A DNA stretch of 39,967 bases from Candidatus Amesbacteria bacterium (GCA_016219445.1 JACRNA010000021.1:1-39967), one strand, 5' to 3'; numbered from the stretch's first letter, positions 8,446-17,243 are shown. A program made the numbers and translations. The notes: generated by a model not told the origin, from the sequence alone.

Positions 8446-9027
8446 ATGATAGGATTGAAAACTGCAATTCTGGCTTTAGGATTTCTCTGGACTACCTATG
8501 TAGCTTGGAAAAATTTGAAAAATGATTATGATGAAGAAGAAATATTGACCTTTATGAGTTTGCTTGGACTGGTAGGGTTGATTGCTGGATACGCTCTCTT
8601 GGTACGTGAATGGGGAATAATGTTTCCAACACTCATCCTTTTGATTTGGTGGTCCAAAAAGCACCGCTGGAATATCGGTGAATGGCTAGATGTCCTGGTC
8701 CCTTGCGGTCTGTTGGTGGGAGCTTTTGCTATACCTTTGTGGCCACTCGTAATAATCTATATTGGAGTGATGTTGCTCAAACGATTTTATAGACAATTTA
8801 CCTGGTACAAGAGCGGAAAGCCGGGATTGGTGGGGCTGGTGGGATTGGCCGGCTGGAGTGTAGTACGGATAATTATTGCTTTTCTCAGTCCCACAGGCGT
8901 ATACTTGGGAAGCTTAACTCTTGACCAATGGATAGGAGTCTGGATGCTTTCCATTTGTCTAGTTGCAATTTATTTACTTTCGGGTTATAAATTCGTATGG
9001 CCACAAAGAAAAGCACCAAACCAGTAA
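8446..9027 (+). CDS. Hypothetical multi-pass membrane protein
   Basis: MIGLKTAILALGFLWTTYVAWKNL..., TM-rich; start chosen after a TATTAT box. Confidence 0.6.
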   Translation: MIGLKTAILALGFLWTTYVAWKNLKNDYDEEEILTFMSLLGLVGLIAGYALLVREWGIMFPTLILLIWWSKKHRWNIGEWLDVLVPCGLLVGAFAIPLWPLVIIYIGVMLLKRFYRQFTWYKSGKPGLVGLVGLAGWSVVRIIIAFLSPTGVYLGSLTLDQWIGVWMLSICLVAIYLLSGYKFVWPQRKAPNQ

Positions 9028-9383
9028 CATATCCCAAAGAGATACTAGAACCTGTAAAACATCACTTGGATGAAGAGTTAACAAAGCTTGAGAAGCGCAA
9101 AGCTGAGCTCGATGTAGAAGACCCTTTTTCCGATCGGTCAAGAGTCGATGACAACGCTGCTGTGGATACAGATGCAGCAGAGCAAATAGGCCATATGCGT
9201 GTGTCTGCTCTCAAACAGGCAATGGATAGAAGTATTATACAGATTCGTAAGGCCATGGCTAGAATAAAAATAGGTAAATATGGACTCTGCGAGCGCTGTG
9301 GCAAGTTTATTGATACTGACCGCCTAATGATCATGCCGGAGAGTACACTTTGTGTATCTTGCGAAAAACTCAAGGAGAAGTAA
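8997..9383 (+). CDS. TraR/DksA family C4-type zinc finger protein
   Basis: Acidic coiled coil then YGLCERCGKFIDTDRLMIMPESTLCVSCEK (CxxC...CxxC). Confidence 0.85.
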   Translation: MATKKSTKPVTYPKEILEPVKHHLDEELTKLEKRKAELDVEDPFSDRSRVDDNAAVDTDAAEQIGHMRVSALKQAMDRSIIQIRKAMARIKIGKYGLCERCGKFIDTDRLMIMPESTLCVSCEKLKEK

Positions 9384-9387
9384 ATTC

Positions 9388-9442
9388 GTCATACGATAGT
9401 CATGCAGTAGTCATACAATTGGCATACAATGGGCATACGATG
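9388..9442 (+). repeat. Tandem 11-bp repeat array, 5 units
   Basis: GTCATACGATA GTCATGCAGTA GTCATACAATT GGCATACAATG GGCATACGATG. Confidence 0.9.
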
Positions 9443-9799
9443 GTAAATAGATATGAAGACTTAGAGATATACAAAATTTCGGTTGAAGTTGCAATTGATG
9501 TGTATCAACTGACCAAAAAATTTCCCAAGGAAGAAACTTATGGAATTGTTGATCAGTTAAAGCGAGCAGTGACTTCAATTGGGGCAAATATAGCTGAAGG
9601 GTTTGGAAGATACTTCTTTAAAGACAAATTAGTTTTCTTTTATCATTCCAGGGGTTCACTTTTTGAAGTCAAACATTTTTTGGAAATAGCATATAGAATG
9701 GAGTATATTTCAGAGTCAGAGAAAAACGATCTTTTTATCAAATTAAATAATTTATCTGTGAAGTTGAATAATTTTATTAGCTCAATAGGCAAACAATAA
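9440..9799 (+). CDS. Four-helix bundle protein (23S rRNA IVS / S23 family)
   Basis: MVNRYEDLEIYKISVEVAIDVYQLTKKFPKEETYGIVDQLKRAVTSIGANIAEGFGRY. Confidence 0.88.
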   Translation: MVNRYEDLEIYKISVEVAIDVYQLTKKFPKEETYGIVDQLKRAVTSIGANIAEGFGRYFFKDKLVFFYHSRGSLFEVKHFLEIAYRMEYISESEKNDLFIKLNNLSVKLNNFISSIGKQ

Positions 9800-9801
9800 A
9801 A

Positions 9802-10506
9802 ATGGCAGGCAAGTCATACAATGGTCATACGATGGGCATGCAGTTGGCATACGATGGTCTCAATAATATTATTGAACAGGTGAGTAAATTAGGTCATAAA
9901 ATCGAAATATTTTCGAATATAAAGTCGGGGAAAGAGGAAACTGTTTATAGAGTAATATTGGATGATCAACTGGTCGCGATGAAAGTTTATAAAAATCCCG
10001 AAGAAATAAATTTTAAAAACACAAGCGAGTATTTGACGGGCAAATTTTATAAAAGACTTTCGGAAAGAAAGGCAGTCGCAAAAAATAATAAATTCGCAAA
10101 GAAGTTGAAACACAAAAATTGGGTTAAAAGAGAATTTTTTATGTTGGAAAAATTATTCAATAATGGAGCTATGATTCCCAAACCGATTTTGCAAGTAGAA
10201 GATGCGATTTTTATGGAATTGTTAGGCGATGAATTTACGGTAGCACCACGACTGTGTGATATCCGTTTAAGCACTGACGAGGCAATGAGAACCAAGGATT
10301 TAATACTAAAAAACATGGAACTTTTTTGGAACTCTGGTATAGTACATGCAGACCTTTCTGAATATAATATACTTTGGTGGAAGGACAATCCATATATTAT
10401 TGATTTTCCTCAGTCAATTGATGTCAGAACACATCCTAATTCAAAAGAACTTTTTAATAGAGATATACTAGCTGTCCAAAAATATTTTTCAAAATATGGA
10501 CAATGA
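9802..10506 (+). CDS. RIO1-like serine/threonine protein kinase
   Basis: VAMKVYK lysine, GIVHADLSEYNILW catalytic loop, IIDFPQSIDVRTHPNS metal-binding motif. Confidence 0.82.
   Translation: MAGKSYNGHTMGMQLAYDGLNNIIEQVSKLGHKIEIFSNIKSGKEETVYRVILDDQLVAMKVYKNPEEINFKNTSEYLTGKFYKRLSERKAVAKNNKFAKKLKHKNWVKREFFMLEKLFNNGAMIPKPILQVEDAIFMELLGDEFTVAPRLCDIRLSTDEAMRTKDLILKNMELFWNSGIVHADLSEYNILWWKDNPYIIDFPQSIDVRTHPNSKELFNRDILAVQKYFSKYGQ
9813..9856 (+). repeat. Tandem 11-bp repeat array, 4 units
   Basis: GTCATACAATG GTCATACGATG GGCATGCAGTT GGCATACGATG. Confidence 0.9.
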
Positions 10507-10543
10507 ATGACTATTGTATGACCATCGTATGCCTATGAATGAC
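10501..10543 (-). repeat. 11-bp repeat array in inverted orientation, 4 units (one 10 bp)
   Basis: Minus strand GTCATTCATA GGCATACGATG GTCATACAATA GTCATTCATTG. Confidence 0.85.
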
Positions 10544-11239
10544 AATATTATTATCTTCGAAGATGAGGCAATCTGCGTGATTGATAAGCCCTATGTAGTG
10601 ATAGTAAACAATGCCAATACTGTAAGATCTGAAACAGTCCAATCCTGGTTTCAAAAGAAATTAGAAAATAGAAATTGGAAATTAGAAAGTGAGTTTGCAC
10701 AAAAAGGGGGGATAGTGCATAGACTGGATAAAGATACTAGTGGAGTGATGGTTTTGGCCAAGACAGAAGAAGCATATGAAAAACTAAAATTGCAATTTCT
10801 CGAGCGCACTACAAAGAAAACTTATTGGGCTCTTGTTCATGGAAAGATGTCCGAGTCATCTGGAATAATTTCTGCTCCCATTGACCGCCATCCCAAAGAT
10901 TCTCGCAAATTTGCAGTATCCACAAATCTGTCACGTACTGCGATTACCGAATGGAAGGTCATCCGCGAATTTACAATTTTCAATTTACAATTTTCATTGT
11001 TGGAATTATCACCACACACTGGGCGAACTCATCAACTTCGTGTTCACATGCAGCACCTCCATCATCCCATTGTCTCAGACCCAATATACGGCTGGCAAAA
11101 ATCACTATCTGAAGATTTAAAATTCTGCCCCCGCCTATTTCTCCACGCCAAATCCCTAACTTTCATACACCCAATTTCAAATCAGGAAGTAATTTATACT
11201 TCAGATTTTCCAGAGAATCTTCAATCTATGCTACACTAG
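10514..11239 (+). CDS. RluA-family pseudouridine synthase (start may be 10535)
   Basis: HRLDKDTSGVMVLAKT catalytic motif; HTGRTHQLRVHM. Confidence 0.9.
   Translation: MYDHRMPMNDNIIIFEDEAICVIDKPYVVIVNNANTVRSETVQSWFQKKLENRNWKLESEFAQKGGIVHRLDKDTSGVMVLAKTEEAYEKLKLQFLERTTKKTYWALVHGKMSESSGIISAPIDRHPKDSRKFAVSTNLSRTAITEWKVIREFTIFNLQFSLLELSPHTGRTHQLRVHMQHLHHPIVSDPIYGWQKSLSEDLKFCPRLFLHAKSLTFIHPISNQEVIYTSDFPENLQSMLH
10658..10690. repeat. Heptanucleotide tandem repeat inside the rluA-like CDS
   Basis: AAATTAG AAAATAG AAATTGG AAATTAG AAAGTG. Confidence 0.8.
10972..10999. repeat. Heptanucleotide tandem repeat inside the rluA-like CDS, opposite orientation
   Basis: TACAATT TTCAATT TACAATT TTCATTG. Confidence 0.8.
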
Positions 11240-11243
11240 ATTA

Positions 11244-12869
11244 ATGTCCATTTTTGAAGGATTGGCTGTACTGGCTACTGCTGCTGCGATTGGCGGGGTA
11301 ATTGCCAGGCTGTTTAAACAGCCGTTACTTTTGGGTTATGCCATATCTGGCATTATCCTTTCGGCTCTTGGCTTTACAAGACTGGCCAATGTCCATGAAT
11401 TGTTGGGTTTCTCAGGCCAGTTAGGTGTGACTCTCCTTTTATTTTTAGTCGGTCTTGAGCTGCCAATATCTGAACTAAAGCAAGTGGGGAAAACAGCCAT
11501 GTTTTCGGGAATCGCCCAAGTTTTGTTTACATTTGGCCTTGGCACTTGGATTTCGGGATCGGCATATATAGGGCTTGGCCTTGCCTTTAGCAGTACTATT
11601 GTTGTCGTAAAACTCTTGACCGAAAGAAAAGATTTGGCAAGCCTATATGGCAAGCTGACAGTAGGAATTCTCTTGGTCCAGGATTTTGTGGCCATAGGAG
11701 CCATGATATTTTTGGCAGGATCTGGAAATTTTGTCTTGACAGGAATCAAAGGTATAGTTTTGGTTTCGATTTTTTCGTTTGTAGTGGTTCGCATCATGCC
11801 CAAAGTTACAGCCTGGCTTGGACAATCGACAGAATTATTGTTTGTGGGTACCCTTGCCTGGTGCCTGGCGGTAGCTGCTTTGGTTTCATCGCCTCTAATC
11901 GGTTTTACTGCCGAGATAGGTGGTTTTTTAGCAGGTCTTGCTCTGGCTGGGTCGTCAGAGCACTTGCAGATTTCGGCCCGTATCCGCCCGTTGCGTGATT
12001 TTTTCCTGACCTTGTTTTTTATTTCACTCGGTGCTGGAGTGTCCATCGCCCAGATCAGCTCAAATTGGTTGATTGCTGTTTTACTTTCCGTTTTTGTCCT
12101 AACACTTAAACCCATTGTGGTCATAAGTATTTTACTATTTCAAGGTTATGGTGCAAGGGTGGCTTATATGACGGGGTTGGCTCTTTCTCAAGTTTCGGAA
12201 TTCTCCCTATTATTGGCCGCGCTGGCAATTCGTACCAATCAGGCCGATAGCAGTATTCTGACCGTCGTCTCGATGGTTGGAATTATTACCATGATTTCTA
12301 GTAATTATCTATCCCAAGGAGCAAATAAAATTTATTCTTTAGTCGCCCCGTTTTTGACATGGATGGAACACAAAAAGAACCATAGTCTGAGTAAAACCCC
12401 TGTTCCGAGCGGTCATATTGTCATGTTTGGACACAATAGAATTGGAAATATTATAAGACCGGTTCTGGAAACACTCAAAAAGCCATTACTGATTGTCGAT
12501 TTTGATCCTGAGGTAACTGAGAAATTAAAATTAATTTCTGGTGTCCAATCGGTCTTTGGTGATATGTCAGACGAAGGTCTTTATGAAAGCTTGGGACTGA
12601 CCCACGCTGAGCTGGTAGTCTCGACTGTGTCAGATTGTGATGACAACTTATTACTATTGAGTTTTATTGGTAAATCCAAAAATCCTCCGATTTCTATCAT
12701 AGTTGCGGGAGATACTAATGATGCCCAAAAGCTATATTCAGCCGGAGCAGACTTGGTCATAATTCCACACAGCATGGGAGGGGAATATTTGGCAACATTG
12801 TTTGAGAACCGCGGATTAAACAAAGATTATATTGTCAGGCGAGGAAAACTTCATGCTAAAAATTTGTAG
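11244..12869 (+). CDS. Kef-type cation:proton antiporter (CPA2) with TrkA-N domain
   Basis: Na/H exchanger TM core plus C-terminal GHIVMFGHNRIGNIIRPVLETLKKPLLIVDFDPE Rossmann. Confidence 0.9.
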   Translation: MSIFEGLAVLATAAAIGGVIARLFKQPLLLGYAISGIILSALGFTRLANVHELLGFSGQLGVTLLLFLVGLELPISELKQVGKTAMFSGIAQVLFTFGLGTWISGSAYIGLGLAFSSTIVVVKLLTERKDLASLYGKLTVGILLVQDFVAIGAMIFLAGSGNFVLTGIKGIVLVSIFSFVVVRIMPKVTAWLGQSTELLFVGTLAWCLAVAALVSSPLIGFTAEIGGFLAGLALAGSSEHLQISARIRPLRDFFLTLFFISLGAGVSIAQISSNWLIAVLLSVFVLTLKPIVVISILLFQGYGARVAYMTGLALSQVSEFSLLLAALAIRTNQADSSILTVVSMVGIITMISSNYLSQGANKIYSLVAPFLTWMEHKKNHSLSKTPVPSGHIVMFGHNRIGNIIRPVLETLKKPLLIVDFDPEVTEKLKLISGVQSVFGDMSDEGLYESLGLTHAELVVSTVSDCDDNLLLLSFIGKSKNPPISIIVAGDTNDAQKLYSAGADLVIIPHSMGGEYLATLFENRGLNKDYIVRRGKLHAKNL

Positions 12870-13632
12870 CCTAATTATCACAATTGTGTTACTGACAATT
12901 GGAATAATAAGCTTCCAAAAGCGTCTCTGGCGGGATAATAGCCGATTGATATATTATAGTCTTAACCCTCTTGTTTTGACCAGTCTTGATCCTGTGACTG
13001 ACGAATTGATAAATGTTTTTTTACCTGATAACCTGGAGATAGAGTCGGTTGCGGGACGAGGTACTTGGCTTGCCTCTAAAATCAGTAAAGCCGGGACACG
13101 TACGTGGATTACAAAATCTCTAGAATGGCATTTGGCTATTGTCAACTTATACCACTTTGACGATTTGAGTATTTGGGACAAGACTAGATATTATAATCAC
13201 AAACGTACCAGTGTATTAAAATCAATTAATTTAGTAGATACCGGTTTGATTACTCTCCAAAAAACTACTGACGGGGTAGAGCAATACCACCTGACACCGC
13301 ATTGGTATCTCAAGGGTCAAGATTGGTTTGCATCGACAGAAATAATAAAACAAGGGCTGGCTGTAAGCCTGGTCAACTCTACATCGATTAGCGGATTGGG
13401 AGCAAGGAGTGCGCGAATGTTGGAATCGATGGGAATAAGAGTCAGACAACTTACTTCCACAAACGACAATTTGACCAAATGCCGGATATTTGTCTCACCC
13501 ACGACCGCCAAATTGTCAGGATATCGCCATATTAATAAGACATTTGGTTGTGAAGAGGTATTTGATGAAAAACTGGACTTGGATATAAAAATAGAATTAG
13601 GTCAGGATATTGCCAAATTATTGTTCGGTTGA
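12853..13632 (+). CDS. LytR_C-domain-containing membrane-anchored protein
   Basis: N-terminal TM; VSLVNSTSISGLGARSARMLESMGIRVRQLTST resembles the LytR/CpsA C-terminal domain. Confidence 0.6.
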   Translation: MLKICSLIITIVLLTIGIISFQKRLWRDNSRLIYYSLNPLVLTSLDPVTDELINVFLPDNLEIESVAGRGTWLASKISKAGTRTWITKSLEWHLAIVNLYHFDDLSIWDKTRYYNHKRTSVLKSINLVDTGLITLQKTTDGVEQYHLTPHWYLKGQDWFASTEIIKQGLAVSLVNSTSISGLGARSARMLESMGIRVRQLTSTNDNLTKCRIFVSPTTAKLSGYRHINKTFGCEEVFDEKLDLDIKIELGQDIAKLLFG

Positions 13633-14358
13633 TTCTTCCGGCTCTATATCTTCACCACTCTTCATAATCGCTTGGTCTTGTTCCTCTGTGGAGGATACAT
13701 CCGGTTTTTCTGTGTGAACCAACTCAGGAGGAGTGAATGCAGCATAAGTGAGCTTTTCCGTCATGGGAAATGGAGGAGTATCCTTGAATTTGAAGGCTCT
13801 GCTACTTTCCCTTATAAAAATCTTTAAATTAGCAGATTCGGCCGATCTTACCCAAGCTGTAAAAGTTGAACCAGCTTTGATAAATTGTTGCATTCTGGCA
13901 GCTAGATCTTCGGGAAGCCGTCCTAGGTTGTGACCTGAAATTGTAGTTACCGCTACACAATGCTGTCGGGGAGCTATTTTGACTGGATCTCCCGGGTGCA
14001 TCCGGGATAATATTTTTGGCTCGCTGGGACGCACTAAAGTCAACGTTCTTGTGACTCCGGGTTCTTCGAGAAACATAGGGGCTGATGATATGATAGGGGC
14101 CTGACGCACGCCACGCTCTATTTTTGAGGTGGTGACTAGCTGGAGGTTTTTGATTGCTATTGTATTAAATTTGTCTATTCTGAGGACTTTTTTGTAAGTC
14201 TCGGCTGATTTTGTCTTAAATCCAGTCTGGAAGTAAGCGCGAGCCAACCGATTTAAAGCCTCAATATCACGAGGAGTAGACTTTAGAATCTGTAAGTTTA
14301 GTTTGACAGCAATCTTCCAATTTCCGGTTAAAGCTGCCTTGATAGCCAAATTTTCCAT
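13618..14358 (-). CDS. TPR-repeat protein with C-terminal HIRAN-like/uncharacterised domain
   Basis: ALNRLARAYFQTGFKTKSAETYKKVLRIDKFNTIAIKNL TPR; then GDPVKIAPRQHCVAVTTISGHNLGRLPEDLA. Confidence 0.55.
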   Translation of the reverse strand: MENLAIKAALTGNWKIAVKLNLQILKSTPRDIEALNRLARAYFQTGFKTKSAETYKKVLRIDKFNTIAIKNLQLVTTSKIERGVRQAPIISSAPMFLEEPGVTRTLTLVRPSEPKILSRMHPGDPVKIAPRQHCVAVTTISGHNLGRLPEDLAARMQQFIKAGSTFTAWVRSAESANLKIFIRESSRAFKFKDTPPFPMTEKLTYAAFTPPELVHTEKPDVSSTEEQDQAIMKSGEDIEPEESTEQ

Positions 14359-14375
14359 AAGCTATAATATAGCAT

Positions 14376-14882
14376 ATGAGCGGGCATTCCAAGTGGGCAA
14401 CAATTCACAGAGATAAAGCGGTCAACGATAATAAGAGGGGAGTGGCATTTACTAAATACGCCCATGCAATTACTATCGCTGCCAAAAGTCATGAAGAATA
14501 TAAGCTAAGACTGGCTATCGAAAAAGCCAAAAGTATCAATATGCCCAAGGAAAACATCAAACGGGCGATTGACCGGGCTACCGGTGCTAATGCAGCTACT
14601 CTGGAAGAAGTTAGATTTGAAGGTTTTTTACCGGGCGGGGTTGCGGTTATGATTGACGGACTCACAGATAGTAGATTGCGATTTGCCCAAGAGATCCGGA
14701 CGATTTTGGAAAAAGGTGGGGGAACCTTGGGCAGTATGGGTTGTGTAAGTTATATTTTTACCCCAGAACCAAATTACACCGTTGAAATATCAGATCTCGA
14801 AATGCGAGTCAGAATAGAAAATATCTTAGACAAAATAGACGATCTGGAAGACGTTACTGAAGTCTTGACGAATTATGCGTAA
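14376..14882 (+). CDS. yebC: YebC/PmpR family protein, shortened (168 aa)
   Basis: MSGHSKWATIHRDKAVNDNKRGVAFTKYAHAI; ends right after a single YIFTPEPNYTV...DDLEDVTEVLTNYA segment. Confidence 0.9.
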   Translation: MSGHSKWATIHRDKAVNDNKRGVAFTKYAHAITIAAKSHEEYKLRLAIEKAKSINMPKENIKRAIDRATGANAATLEEVRFEGFLPGGVAVMIDGLTDSRLRFAQEIRTILEKGGGTLGSMGCVSYIFTPEPNYTVEISDLEMRVRIENILDKIDDLEDVTEVLTNYA

Positions 14883-15639
14883 ACGTCAGAAATTTGTCAT
14901 CTCTTCAGTTGTGATTTCACTTGGAATTCTCTTGTCTCAGGCGGCATCTCTTGAATGGCGTTACGTTTTAATCTTTTTATTATGTGGTCTATCATTTCTA
15001 ATGTCTGCTTGGAGCTTGTCTGAGGGCTTGGGTGGGGTAGAGTGGCTTACAGTGCTTCTTCCTCAAGCAGTATTTACGGGAGCAGTCGGTTGGTTTTTTA
15101 TTTTACTTCCCGAAGTCTGGTGGGCAAGAATATTTTTGGCTGCTTTATTTGCCATCGGCCATTATGCACTTCTCCTGTCTGGCAATATATTTTCTGTAGC
15201 AGCGATCCGGACTATCGCTCTACTTCGGGCTGCACAGACGGTCTCACTAGTCATGACTCTAATGTCTGGATTTTTACTTTTTGATACTATAGTTTCGTTT
15301 AGGTTTCCAATTTTTGGCTCGTCAATATTGGTATTATTTGCAAGTCTTCTCCTTTCAATTCCCGCATTGTGGACTGTCGAAGTGGGGGAGAGTCTCAATA
15401 TTAAAATCATCTTATATTCCCTTGTTATAGCCTTTCTTATGTCTATTCTCTCCATTTCAATTTCTTTTTGGCCAGCGACAATCTCTACTACTTCACTCTT
15501 CTTGACAAGTATGTTATATTGCTATTTAGGTCTCTCATCGCATCACTTTTCCCAAAGACTTTTTAAAAATACTGTTTGGGAATATGTGATAGTGGGGAGT
15601 ATAGTTTTGATAACTGTTTTATTAACAAGTCTAATCTAA
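14875..15639 (+). CDS. Hypothetical multi-pass membrane protein
   Basis: 254-aa TM-rich ORF overlapping the yebC end by 8 nt. Confidence 0.65.
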   Translation: MRKRQKFVISSVVISLGILLSQAASLEWRYVLIFLLCGLSFLMSAWSLSEGLGGVEWLTVLLPQAVFTGAVGWFFILLPEVWWARIFLAALFAIGHYALLLSGNIFSVAAIRTIALLRAAQTVSLVMTLMSGFLLFDTIVSFRFPIFGSSILVLFASLLLSIPALWTVEVGESLNIKIILYSLVIAFLMSILSISISFWPATISTTSLFLTSMLYCYLGLSSHHFSQRLFKNTVWEYVIVGSIVLITVLLTSLI

Positions 15640-15882
15640 ATGTGGGAGAAAAATAGAAAGTTTTATGAGTTCGAACGTCGGGATGGATCTCCTCCAAATA
15701 ATTTTCCTCGAAGACATAGCAGAAATGAATATTTTTGGGAGTACGATCATGGAATAAATCCAAGAATTTTTGTTTTATTAAAAATCAACGGAAACTTTAA
15801 ACGAATTACTAAAAGTGAAAAACCAGTATATAAAACAGAGGGGATAATCTCATTTGTTCAAGGATCAGCACCAAAAGATTGA
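15640..15882 (+). CDS. Hypothetical protein
   Basis: 80-aa ORF directly abutting the upstream stop codon. Confidence 0.4.
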   Translation: MWEKNRKFYEFERRDGSPPNNFPRRHSRNEYFWEYDHGINPRIFVLLKINGNFKRITKSEKPVYKTEGIISFVQGSAPKD

Positions 15883-15913
15883 GAATTTCACAAGGGGAGA
15901 GGGGAGTTTTCAC

Positions 15914-15955
15914 AAGACTATAGGATACTATAGGCCGAGTAGGTGATATAGTCTT
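15914..15955. repeat. Inverted repeat, 9-bp arms
   Basis: AAGACTATA ... TATAGTCTT enclosing the direct repeat ACTATAGGAT/ACTATAGGCC. Confidence 0.65.
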
Positions 15956-15990
15956 ATACAGTGCTGTGGATAACTATTTGATAGAGATTT

Positions 15991-16038
15991 GAGATAGAGA
16001 TAGTGATAGTGATAATCTAGAGATTAGAGACTAGAGAT
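15991..16038. repeat. Adjacent microsatellites: hexamer x4 then heptamer x3
   Basis: GAGATA GAGATA GTGATA GTGATA ... TAGAGAT TAGAGAC TAGAGAT. Confidence 0.8.
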
Positions 16039-16082
16039 TGGGAGGAGAGTATACACTCCACTCTGGCGGAGATATACACTTA

Positions 16083-16111
16083 TTGACAAGACCTCTAAAA
16101 CTGAGTATAAT
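16083..16111 (+). promoter_or_regulatory. Perfect-consensus sigma70-type promoter upstream of the recombinase
   Basis: TTGACA - 17 nt - TATAAT; -10 bracketed by AACTGAG/CTCAGTT (16099-16105, 16122-16128). Confidence 0.85.
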
Positions 16112-16165
16112 ATCCCTAATGCTCAGTTACTATACACGGAGAAGTCGCGCAATATGCGATTTAAT

Positions 16166-16197
16166 CATTTATACATTTACCCATTTAAACATTTAAA
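16166..16197. repeat. Octanucleotide tandem repeat x4 in the recombinase leader
   Basis: CATTTATA CATTTACC CATTTAAA CATTTAAA. Confidence 0.8.
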
Positions 16198-16278
16198 CAG
16201 TACAATTAAATATATGATCACTCACCCATTTATTTATCAATCTCTAAAAATTCATTTCCAAATGATACCCGAATATAT

Positions 16279-17223
16279 ATGAACCGCAACATTGATCTTA
16301 CTGATGCCGATGACTTTCTGCTTTATATCAAAACTCAAAATTATTCTGCCGAGACAATATATAATTATGAGCAGGATTTGAAACAACTCCAAAATTTTTT
16401 GGAAGAAGAAAAAATTTCATTTTCAGACTTGTCAAAGCAGAATATCAATAGGTTTAAGGTCTATCTAACAAGCCGGGAGCGAAAACAGCCGTTTGGGGGC
16501 ACTACAGCGCCTCGTAAACTCGAGCCACGCTCAATCAATAGGATATTATCATCACTGCGAAGTTACTTGAAGTACTTAATCGAAATGGATAAGACTGTCC
16601 CAATTCCACCGGATGCAATTCATATGGTTAAGACCGATAAAAAACATGGCCAAGTGGCAGAACTTCATGATTTGGTAAGACTGGTCGAATATCCTGAAAC
16701 CTTCGAAAAGAATTCTTTTGTCGGAATGCGAAACCGCTGCATGTTGGAAGTTTTGCTGGCAACCGGAATGCGTATTTCAGAACTGGTATCTTTAAACCGT
16801 GATCAGCTGGATGGTACCGGAAAATTATTTGTCCGCGGTAAAGGACGCAAAGAAAGATTTGTCTATCTGACTGACAGGGCTATAAAAGTACTTGAGAAGT
16901 ATCTGAGCGCCCGCCAGGATACCTGTCCGGCTATGTTTGTGTCGCTAAGAGGCGCCAATGCGGGCAAAGCTACAAACAGGGTATCGCCAAATTATTTGCA
17001 GATGAAAATAAAAGAATATAAAGAGAAACTTAGAATTATAGTGCCTACATCGGCGCATAGTCTAAGACATGGTTTTGCCACATATTTGGCTGAATCTGGG
17101 GCTAATCCAGCTGCGATTCAAATTCTTCTTGGCCATGAATCGCTGGATACTACAACTCGCTATGTTCATACTTCAGATAAATTTGCTGAGGAAGCTCATC
17201 GCAAATTCCACCCCGTAAAATAA
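16279..17223 (+). CDS. xerC: XerC/XerD-type tyrosine recombinase
   Basis: LLATGMRISELVSL, HSLRHGFATYLAESGANPAAIQILLGHESLDTTTRYVHTS (R-HxxR-H-Y). Confidence 0.92.
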   Translation: MNRNIDLTDADDFLLYIKTQNYSAETIYNYEQDLKQLQNFLEEEKISFSDLSKQNINRFKVYLTSRERKQPFGGTTAPRKLEPRSINRILSSLRSYLKYLIEMDKTVPIPPDAIHMVKTDKKHGQVAELHDLVRLVEYPETFEKNSFVGMRNRCMLEVLLATGMRISELVSLNRDQLDGTGKLFVRGKGRKERFVYLTDRAIKVLEKYLSARQDTCPAMFVSLRGANAGKATNRVSPNYLQMKIKEYKEKLRIIVPTSAHSLRHGFATYLAESGANPAAIQILLGHESLDTTTRYVHTSDKFAEEAHRKFHPVK

Positions 17224-17243
17224 TTTTTGTCTCCCCTACCCCA

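Noticed and set aside
9388-10543. 11-bp arrays as a CRISPR array
   Set aside because: Units are contiguous without spacers, far too short, no cas genes.
15883-16110. Chromosomal origin (oriC)
   Set aside because: Only one DnaA-box-like site seen and no dnaA/dnaN nearby; insufficient evidence.
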